DNA from: Bolinopsis microptera
Lineage: Eukaryota; Ctenophora; Tentaculata; Lobata; Bolinopsidae
Length of the DNA stretch: 64,000 nucleotides
Reading direction: 5' to 3'
Assembly (NCBI RefSeq): GCF_026151205.1
Contig: NC_087072.1
Coordinates: 9,173,669-9,237,668 of the forward strand
The position numbers and the translations under genes were made by a program. This document shows positions 1-8,319 of the stretch, piece by piece (positions within the stretch are counted from its first letter, which is position 1; every line of letters begins with the position of its first letter). Below the pieces are notes generated by a model. The model was not told the DNA's origin. It did no database searches and was given only the letters and a program-made list of their open reading frames with translations.

Positions 1-409
1 CTGGGAAGTTTGATTAGGTTTTTAAAATAGGATAAAGTGTAAAGTTTTGATAAATCTTTTTTGAATATTGCATTTGATAAATAATTAATGTTGGTGGGGA
101 AATATTTATTATATACAATATATTTTTTTCACAATGTTCGATGATATTTTGTAGATATGTGTGATGATTTGAGGTCATAAATTTTACTTTACTTTACTTT
201 ACAATACGCAAGTAACGGAAATGGTCGTTTGCTACCAAACTTATTTTTGAATTTCAATAATACTGCTGTCAGCTGTGTCATGTGTGCTGATTTTTCTACT
301 GCGACCCCCTTTTTATTCACGAAACCATTTTTTTTGTCATTGAAAAAATCATTAATCAATATAATAGCCAGTAGCTGTACGAATGCTTTGCCAAAAATTC
401 CACAGTTTT
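1..409. other. Host flank left of the gypsy insertion
   Basis: This AT-rich stretch has no convincing gene; the short open frame at 229-417 has no domain or coding bias. Its last five bases (405-409, GTTTT) are repeated at 22864-22868. Bases 1-409 and the sequence from 22869 on are therefore inferred to have been contiguous before the gypsy element landed. Confidence 0.6.
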
Positions 410-530
410 TGATATAACAAGGAACAGTCTATTTGGAACTAGCCATAAGAGGCTAGGGAAGTTCATTGATTAGTAAATATGATTAGTAAATATAACAATA
501 TCAATTATAGTAATAATACAATATATAACA
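410..530 (-). repeat. 3' LTR of the gypsy element
   Basis: 121 bp matching 19472-19592 almost base for base. In minus orientation it starts TGTTATATATTG and ends in CA. It lies directly after a purine-rich tract, as expected of a 3' LTR. Confidence 0.85.
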
Positions 531-541
531 ATTCCCCTCGC
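531..541 (-). promoter_or_regulatory. Polypurine tract of the gypsy element
   Basis: In minus orientation the bases before the 3' LTR read AGCGAGGGGAAT. This is the purine-rich primer site expected for plus-strand DNA synthesis. Confidence 0.6.
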
Positions 542-932
542 TAGGTTAACCGAATAGTTCTGATCTCGCCTGGTCTGCGGCGCGCGCGACCAAAAGTCAA
601 TCGCTAAATGTTTAGCGCTATTGCTTTTGTTCAGTCAAGAACTGTTTGGCGTCCGCGCGTTACATACATATTCTTTCCAGTCCAATACCGGCCCTCACTT
701 AGCGCTCGGTTGACTGTCACTATTACTCTCCACATTTCAAATATTGAAAACTCACATTATCAAACGGTTCACAATAAACATTAAAGTAAAAAAAACTGTA
801 AAATTATTTCTCTGTCTTATTATAACATCTATAAAACGGTAACGATAAAAATAATGTCTTAATATAACATCTGTCCGAAAAATTATTTACAATTACAAGG
901 CCAAAATATTACATATTTTAGCTCAAATACCC

Positions 933-1045
933 TTACGTCATCTCTTTCATCTTTATCAGTGCATTAGTCTTAGCCCTTCTACTCGGCCTTTCATCTGGTC
1001 TGGCTACAGACGAACGGACTACAGACGGACTGTTAGACGCTACGC
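933..1045 (-). pseudogene. C-terminal tail of the gypsy pol ORF
   Basis: Minus-strand reading gives a Ser/Arg/Pro-rich tail (…VRSSVARPDERPSRRAK…) ending in TAA at 933-935. It is the natural continuation of the pol tail at 13715-13794, from which it is cut off by the L LINE insertion starting at about 1046. Bases 541-932 downstream are noncoding 3' sequence of the element. The reading rests on composition and position, not a domain. Confidence 0.5.
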
Positions 1046-1785
1046 TAGTCACTTCTATCTTTACTCCACAGATCACCATCACAAAGACGTTCAGACCAGT
1101 TCATCACCCCGAACCCATCCTCCTCTTTCATTTATCATTCAACAAAAATGTGGAACGACTGTCGAAAAATTGACAGTTTGATAAGCTTTACTAAGTCAAC
1201 GAACTTAGTTAAAGTAACACTGAAAAGTGAGCTACTCAAGATACAGTCCAGGTACGAAGAATTAGAATGGACAGAATTAAACTTCGATAAGAATGAGCTT
1301 GTATTTTAAAACAGAGTCCTTTGACTTTATTATTTTGAAATTGAAGAATCGTCTGGCCATAACTCATTTCGTTCGCATTATAGATTCACATTCACTTTCA
1401 TTTTCACTATCACGCACAGTACAGGGTCATACCTCAATACCAAATTATTATAGGGCACAAGAACAAATTTGTTTACAATTATCAAAATTTGTTGAGCCCA
1501 GCAGCTTACTTCCTTTCCTCTCTTCCCCCGTCGTCTGGAGCGTGTGATGTTTGTTGATATCCGAGCTCTTATTTTTATCTTTTGGTTAACTTTCTGTGAT
1601 TGGACTCGGTATTTTCGTCCCGGCCGAGTGGGACGATGCTTGCTCGCCAGTTAAGCTATACTGTAGATGACACTAATTTCTACAAACCACAAAATATTAA
1701 ATATAAAATGTGTCCAGTATGGCGCAAATGCATAATTTGATAATTTCTCGACGCTGTCGTCGGGGTGAGAGTTATCTGAACCAAC

Positions 1786-1790
<5 letters not shown>
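1046..1790 (+). mobile_element. L LINE copy 1, left part (5'-truncated)
   Basis: The end of ORF2 and the following 3' UTR of the L LINE, in plus orientation. It is an inverted near-identical copy of about 4478-5210. The open frame at 1293-1547 is the mirror of one at 4713-4967 and is probably UTR. The copy stops at GAACCAACTGCAT (1778-1790). The rest of its 3' UTR resumes at 10637, so the RLE element at 1791-10636 split it. The 5' junction with the gypsy pol tail is near 1046. Confidence 0.8.
1778..1790. repeat. 13-bp target-site duplication, left copy
   Basis: GAACCAACTGCAT here and at 10637-10649 exactly bracket the minus-strand RLE LINE. The run of T at 1791-1815 is the poly-A tail of that element. 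This pair fixes the order of insertion. Confidence 0.85.
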
Positions 1791-1823
<33 letters not shown>

Positions 1824-2029
1824 AGCAACTCACGGTATCACTCTCATAAGAGACATGTTTCATCATTTACCGGAGTTGCAACCAAATATACACAATAAGG
1901 TTTGGTACTTTATCTGTACCTCCCCTTTCATAGAAATAATAGCAAAAATATACACCTATCTTTAAGAAATCAACATCTGATATAAAACATTTGATCAACC
2001 AAAATTAAGACAATTTTCCTGTTAATAAT

Positions 2030-3709
2030 TTAACGGCACTCATAAGAGGTCATACTAGGTATAAGTCCAAATGCTGTGTCAGCAACCGTTTTTGTTACTT
2101 TCTTTTCTTCTTGACTCCTCACACCATGAACTGATACCACTATGCTTTTAAGCATAGCAAAGCATATCTTGGTCCTGATGTAGTTGATAACATCTGTGTA
2201 GCTCTCCTTTCTCTTCTTTGATATCAATCTAGCAAGACGTTTGTGAAATCTGTCACATTCTGGTGCTGTAGTCCCTGCTGTAGAAAACACTAGAGGAATG
2301 AAAGACGCTCTTTCAGTGTTGATGACTCGTGAGTTATACTTAGTTTTTTTTTCTTCCTCATTTCTCTTGTACAACTTGTCCAGGGGAACATTAAGGTTTG
2401 ATGGTGCATTTGGGTGTGTTATTCTTACATCCATGAAAGTCCTGGCATTCCTGCCATATAATCCAGTTGCAACAATATCTAGCCTTGCTCCGCTGTCAGT
2501 AGTAGTTCCTTTGGGATGAAGTTCTGGAGACGTTGGTAAGAGAGCTGGCTCAGTATAAACGTTTCTACATTTAGCCTCACGTAGTAGATCTGCTTCGGTT
2601 TCTACAAGCACTGTATGTCTAAAGGAAACATACCCTCCTTTTTTACAAGAAAGGGCATGATCGACGGAGTTTCTTTCTCCACACGCACAGTGTTTAGCAA
2701 TATCTTGTATAGGCCAGCCATATCGCAAACATATACCATCTCTAAAGTCCTTCTTGTTCAAGCAGTAACCATAAGACTGCATTGGAAGGGCTGATAGCCA
2801 GGATGAACTGCCTTTTTGTGTAGCCAGTGAAAACGATCTTTTCTTTGCTGGAGAACTTATTGCGTTTTCTATTCTGAGTCTCTCTGCTGCAAAATCTTTT
2901 TCTTTTTCAGCTTTCAGTGCTGCTTTGGTGTTTGCAATAGCTTTGAGGTCAAGTTTGCCTAGATCATGATCTTGGTTATAGATAAGATTAGCCAGAGGTT
3001 TTGTGATTTTCTGTGACGCCTCGTATTCTCTGTCTGCTGTATGAACAGGATTTTGAATTCCTAAGCCACCGTGTCTAAGAGGTAGTGCGACCATGTCTCT
3101 CTCTAGGTCTGTTACTGGGCGATTGAATATAGAAGGAAGAAGTATTGTTCTAATTGCTTCTTCGAGGGGTCTAAACAGCTCTGATATCCCTCCAATTGTT
3201 CTTTGAACAAAAGACCATCTATGACTCAACCCTTTAGTGTAAGCAGAATATGCTATTTGAGGTTCTTCTTTGGCAATCTCAGCCAGTTGTTTAACATCTT
3301 CAATCCAGGATGAAACTTTATTTTTCACATAAAGGTCTCTGTAGTTTTCTGATCCAATAACAGCCCCAATGTGTCTGTCTCCATCCCTCTTTATGTGAAC
3401 CCCTGAGTCTTTGAAGATAGCATTAGCTGCAGGAAGATTTACTAGCTCCTTGACTATTAACACAGTCTTTGTAGCATTTGGGAAATAACCATACTTTGGT
3501 CCTAACTGTTGTAAGGTGTCCCAGAGCTTCTTAAGCTGAAGAAGTTTTCCCCCTGCTGTTCCATCATCTGCAAACCAGGCTTGTTTTGCTAAGGGTAACA
3601 CATGGTCTTGGTTTCTGGTGATGTCATCCATTAATGGTCTTATTGATATTGCATATTTAGCCATGGCTGCTGGGTCGCCTTGGGTTGAACCATCTTCTCC
3701 CTTGATGAT
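2030..3709 (-). pseudogene. RLE LINE ORF, C-terminal half: RT catalytic core to endonuclease
   Basis: 560 codons, open in frame from the L junction to the stop. It opens with the RT region B motif GSTQGDPAAM, then the catalytic box FADDGTAGGK (FADD). A long thumb region with HGGLGIQNP follows. Further on come a CxC…H…C metal-binding motif (CACGERNSVDHALSC) and a restriction-like nuclease core with LDI and, about 15 residues later, FMDVRI, the PD-(D/E)xK-type pattern of R2/NeSL elements. This half nicks target DNA and copies RNA into it in the family. It lacks its own start because the N-terminal half lies at 9141-10636. No stop or frameshift is visible within it. Inference: it was intact until L copy 2 inserted. 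Confidence 0.8.
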
Positions 3710-3713
3710 TTCA

Positions 3714-4484
3714 AGTAAAACAAATTTTAGTAAAACAAATTTAAATTTTGGTATTTATTAATAACAATCAAAACATATCATATCATAAAAATAAAGCCGC
3801 GCGTTGGTTGACTGCCTCAGTATGGTGAATAATTTAAGCTTGAAGGTGCCCTGCGCATTTACAGAACATTATGCGGCGATCACATGATCACGAGGACCTG
3901 TGAGCGCCAAATTTAATTTAAACTTTCTAGAAATCGTACATCACTACGAGTTACTCATGCTTTTGAATTATAGGAGTGCGGATTGTCATGTATTTCATTC
4001 ATTCATACTTAATCGGTTTAAAGCTGTATATTTAGAGCTCACTATTGTTTGAACTATGAAAGCAGAACGTAAATAATGGACAATATACCGACGACAATAC
4101 CAAGGACCCGAGTGCCGCATTGACTTTTCCGGATCCGTTTTTACCGAAGGCTTATCCACCAGTTACTCATGCTGCATGTATAGTCTGATAATATTTTGTT
4201 TTATCTCTAGCAAGCATTCTGTAAGTTGGAGTGTCGTATTTATTATAGAAGAGCCAGCCAACCTCCGCATTACAATCTTTTGTATGCCAGGTTCGTTTAT
4301 AAAATCTAATCATATGATAAGATTGATCCAATAGTCTAAGATGAACGGTATATCTTAGCTCATCGTTATTAAAATCCTAATGGATGAATTAATCAAGTAA
4401 TGTTCCCTTCCAACACAACTAAACAACAAACAAATGCTTGCTCACCAGTGGTGACGCAATCGTAGGGGCATGCAGTTGGTTCAG
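3714..4484 (-). repeat. Distal 3' UTR of the L LINE
   Basis: About 770 bp without a gene. It matches 10637-11391 in inverted orientation and 13045-13714 in part. At first sight it and 10637-11391 look like long terminal inverted repeats of one big transposon. The TSDs show instead that they belong to two oppositely oriented L copies. Confidence 0.75.
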
Positions 4485-4950
4485 ATAACTCTCACCCCGA
4501 CGACAGCGTCGAGAAATTATCAAATGATGCATTTGCGCCATACTGGACACATTTTATATTTAATATTTTGTGGTTTGTAGAAATTAGTGTCATCTAAAGT
4601 ATAGCTTAACTGGCGAGCAAGCATCGTCCCACTCGGCGGGGACGAAAATACCGAGTCCAATCACAGAAAGTTAACCAAAAGATAAAAACAAGAGCTCGGA
4701 TATCAACAAAAATCACACGCTCCAGACGACGGGGGAAGAGAGGATAGGAAGTAAGCTGCTGGGCTCAACAAATTTTGATAATTGTAAACAAATTTGTTCT
4801 TGTGCCCTATAATAATTTGGTATTGAGGTATGACCCTGTACTGTGCGTGATAGTGAAAATGAAAGTGAATGTGAATCTGTAATGCGAACGAAATGAGTTA
4901 TGGCCAGACGATTCTTCAATTTCAAAATAATAAAGTCAAAGGACTCTGTT

Positions 4951-7900
4951 TTAAAATACAAGCTCATTCTTATCGAAGTTTAATTCTGTCCATTCTAATT
5001 CTTCGTACCTGGACTGTATCTTGAGTAGCTCACTTTTCAGTGTTACTTTAACTAAGTTCGTTGACTTAGTAAAGCTTATCATACTGTCAATTTTTCGACA
5101 GTCGTTCCACATTTTTGTTGATTGATAAATGAAAGAGGAGGATGGGTTCGGGGTGATGAACTGGTCTGAACGTCTTTGTGATGGTGATCTGTGGAGTAAA
5201 GATAGGAGTGAGATTGGAGATTCTAATCTGACAATTTTGAACAGTTCTAATAGACATGTGTATTTGTACAGGTTGTGGACGGTAAGAAGGCCGTTCTTGT
5301 TAAACAACGGCTTTGTATGCTCTTTTTCAAAGAATTCTCTTCCTAGGATTTGTTCATCTATACAACGTGTTCTGGCACATGTTCTAAATTTATCTAGATA
5401 TGCTTCAAGGTCACCAAATAGTATTCTGATACATTTTTTCTGAGTGATGAAGATAGGTTGAAGCATATTATTACTCGACCCACCCCATACCGATATTCCA
5501 AATCTTAGGTGTGACTCAAATAACGTGTGGTACAATTCTTTATGGTGTTTTTTCGGGATAACGTGTCGTATTCTACTGAGTCTTCCGATCTCACACCTAA
5601 GTTTCGAGTTGAGGGCTCTTATTTGAACATCCCATTTTAGCTTTTCGTCAATAATAACACCTAAAAACTTGGTCTCTTTAACTTGCTTTATTACCGTATT
5701 ATTTAGAGTTAGTATATATTCTGATTCGTTATCTGCCTCATTATCAGTAGCTGTACGTGACGGATTGAAGTGAATGTAGCAGCATTTCTTTATATTTATA
5801 TGTAATAGATTGCATTTCATGTACTGGTGTAACAAACGGAGAATTTCGTTTGCTCTTGCATACAGTTTTTTTCTACATTCATCTACTACGAATATGTTTG
5901 TGTCATCTGCAAATAGTATGAACTTGCCCAGATCAGTTGTTCTAAATAAGTCGTTAACATATATTATAAATAGCAAGGGTCCGAGACAAGAGCCTTGGGG
6001 AACTCCAAAGAGAACAGGCAGCTTGTCAGACTCTTCGCCCAGTACAGAGACATATTGATATCTATTAGAGAGATAACTAGCGATGAGTCTATTGGCGTTT
6101 CCACGTATTCCATAGTTGTCTAGTTTATTAAGTAGTTTTTCATGTGAGATCGTGTCAAACGCTTTAGATAGATCAATAAATATTCCAAGTACATGCAGTT
6201 TTTTGCTAAGACAGGATTCTATGTAATTCACTGAGGAGTTGAGGGCATGGCTTGTGGAGTGATTTTTTCTAAATCCGTACTGGTTCTCGTAAATCATTTT
6301 CTGGGACTGAAAGAAGCTATACAGTCTGTTGTAAATAATTTTTTCAAATATCTTACCAAAAACAGCTAAAGTTGATACTGGCCTATAGTTTTCCAGCAAT
6401 TCCTCATTATCCTTCTTATAGATCGGACTGATTCTCCCAGTCTTTAAATCATCTGGGAATACTCCATTCCTCATGCATTCACTGTATAATAAAGATAGTA
6501 TAGGACAGATCACTCTAGACGATTCTTTAACTACATGTATTGGGATGTCGGATGACTTCCCATTCTTCAGTTCAGATATAATCATTCTAACCTCGTCAGC
6601 TGTACAGTCATTAATGAAAATACTGGACGTGTTTGCTCTAGGCAGGTAGTCATAAAAACTAGGAAGATTGTTAATAGTTAGTTCTCCAATTTCATTATAT
6701 GCCCCGTTTAAATTAGACGCTAGAGAAACAAAATACTTATTAAATTCATTGGCTATTACTCTACGATTGGTTATCTTCTCATTGTTTATAGTAAACAGTG
6801 GTTTTATTTGCCGTTTCTGTTTGCCCCGTATTTGATTAATCAGTTCCCATGTCTTCTTACTATTACCGTTTGTGTCTGCAAATTTTCCCATGAAATACTT
6901 AGTTTGAACATCTTTGCGATCTTTTTTAACCATCCTTCTATAATCCTTATAAGTTTTGTATCTAGAACGTTTTTCACAACATTTCAAGCATTGACATGTT
7001 CCACCTTTATAATCAGTTTCACCGAGTTTACATTTTTTCTTTCTAACTTTAGCCCAATTGTCATAGAGTTGGTGCTGATGCTTGATTTTGGCTATAAGCC
7101 CAGGTGTGATCCATGGGTTATTTTGTGTAGTTCTTTTGGAAGACTTAGGGGTTGCCAACTTACACGTTTTATCGATACTACTTTTGAAAACATCATGAAA
7201 TACCGTGAAGTTGTCAATTACTTTATTCTCTAATTCATGTTCCAAGTCCTTTACAAAAGAGGTAACATTAGACTTACAGTAGTCGTAATATTGTTTATAT
7301 TTTAGGTTACTCTTAGTGGATCCCATACTCTTTTCAAATATTTGAAAGACTGGTGAGTGGTGGGATATACGATCAGTAAGTGTGCCTGAGGCTATTATAC
7401 TCTCTACATCGTTAGTTATAATATTGTCAATACACGATACTTTACAACCTGGCTTCTCATGAGTTGGCAGAGATATTAGGGGAAAAAATCCTCTACTGAA
7501 CAGGACTTCCTCATAACGTTTTACAATCGCATTATCCTTATTATGTAGATCAATGTTGAAATCACCTGCCAGGTAACTGCATTTCGGCAAATTATCGAGA
7601 ATTGCTGAGAGTTCTAATAATGCAACATTTACATCACCACTTGGAGGGCGATACACTACACCAACAGTGACCGGAGTATTCTTGCTGCTTATCGTAACAA
7701 ATAGAGTTTCTAGGTTTTCAGATATATGGGACAAATTGCCATTTACTGTAGCACTGAGGGTATCACATACATAAAGAGCGACTCCAGTGCCTTTTCTTTT
7801 ATCTTGCAAAGTGTTTTGGTAGAAACTATTGTATCCAGTCAGTTGGTAAAGGTCACTTAATTCGGGGCCTTCATTTGTTTCTGCTAAAGCAATGATCGAA

Positions 7901-8319
7901 AATTTCATATATCTCTGTAGTTCTATTGCCAGAGTATCAAAGTTAGATTTATTACCATCGATATTTTGAAATAATAATGATGAGTACTCGTTCATTTGGT
8001 TGCAAAATGTTTTATTAAATTCTTTAACGCTATATGGGTTACAGTTATTGAGTAATCGGTTGATGTTTACAAGTGTTTCATCAATGTCAGTACTATTATT
8101 TTCAGAGTCAGTATCTTCATATATAAACGGATTGTAACGAGTACTTGCTAAGTGTACACAGTTAGGGCAGTAAAAATCTTCATATATTTTGTTTGTACTG
8201 GATTTAGTATAGCATTTATGGTGCATAGCACAGTCACACCTACAACATTCAGCAATGAATTGGCCAATGGAAATGAATTTTGTACAGACAGGGCATACCT
8301 CTTTGGTCAATTTATTCAT
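4951..8319 (-). CDS. L LINE ORF2: PHD finger, AP-type endonuclease, reverse transcriptase
   Basis: 1,122 aa, uninterrupted. Residues about 9-55 form a PHD-type zinc finger (CPVC…CCRC…H…C…CPNC). Residues about 110-330 are an exonuclease-endonuclease-phosphatase domain with AETN, VYRPPSGD, AGDFNID, CIDNIIT and SHHSP. A Cys/Lys-rich linker follows. The RT spans about 520-800, with NYRPVS, FIDLSKAFDTI, GVPQGSCLGP and the catalytic FADDT. The enzyme nicks chromosomal DNA and primes reverse transcription of its own RNA. The start is the ATG that overlaps the ORF1 stop (ATGA), so translation is probably by reinitiation. The stop is at 4951, and the end of the ORF is duplicated in inverted orientation at 1046-1300. 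The absence of stops suggests a young or recently active family. Confidence 0.9.
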   Translation of the reverse strand: MNKLTKEVCPVCTKFISIGQFIAECCRCDCAMHHKCYTKSSTNKIYEDFYCPNCVHLASTRYNPFIYEDTDSENNSTDIDETLVNINRLLNNCNPYSVKEFNKTFCNQMNEYSSLLFQNIDGNKSNFDTLAIELQRYMKFSIIALAETNEGPELSDLYQLTGYNSFYQNTLQDKRKGTGVALYVCDTLSATVNGNLSHISENLETLFVTISSKNTPVTVGVVYRPPSGDVNVALLELSAILDNLPKCSYLAGDFNIDLHNKDNAIVKRYEEVLFSRGFFPLISLPTHEKPGCKVSCIDNIITNDVESIIASGTLTDRISHHSPVFQIFEKSMGSTKSNLKYKQYYDYCKSNVTSFVKDLEHELENKVIDNFTVFHDVFKSSIDKTCKLATPKSSKRTTQNNPWITPGLIAKIKHQHQLYDNWAKVRKKKCKLGETDYKGGTCQCLKCCEKRSRYKTYKDYRRMVKKDRKDVQTKYFMGKFADTNGNSKKTWELINQIRGKQKRQIKPLFTINNEKITNRRVIANEFNKYFVSLASNLNGAYNEIGELTINNLPSFYDYLPRANTSSIFINDCTADEVRMIISELKNGKSSDIPIHVVKESSRVICPILSLLYSECMRNGVFPDDLKTGRISPIYKKDNEELLENYRPVSTLAVFGKIFEKIIYNRLYSFFQSQKMIYENQYGFRKNHSTSHALNSSVNYIESCLSKKLHVLGIFIDLSKAFDTISHEKLLNKLDNYGIRGNANRLIASYLSNRYQYVSVLGEESDKLPVLFGVPQGSCLGPLLFIIYVNDLFRTTDLGKFILFADDTNIFVVDECRKKLYARANEILRLLHQYMKCNLLHINIKKCCYIHFNPSRTATDNEADNESEYILTLNNTVIKQVKETKFLGVIIDEKLKWDVQIRALNSKLRCEIGRLSRIRHVIPKKHHKELYHTLFESHLRFGISVWGGSSNNMLQPIFITQKKCIRILFGDLEAYLDKFRTCARTRCIDEQILGREFFEKEHTKPLFNKNGLLTVHNLYKYTCLLELFKIVRLESPISLLSLLHRSPSQRRSDQFITPNPSSSFIYQSTKMWNDCRKIDSMISFTKSTNLVKVTLKSELLKIQSRYEELEWTELNFDKNELVF
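8316..8319 (-). promoter_or_regulatory. ATGA stop/start overlap between L ORF1 and ORF2
   Basis: In minus orientation the bases read ATGA: TGA ends ORF1 and ATG starts ORF2. Such overlaps are known in some two-ORF LINEs to drive termination-reinitiation of ORF2. The mechanism here is inferred. Confidence 0.6.

Noticed and set aside
1293-1547. 84-codon ORF as a small conserved gene (also at 4713-4967)
   Set aside because: Both copies are the 3' UTR of the L LINE; conservation reflects copy age only.
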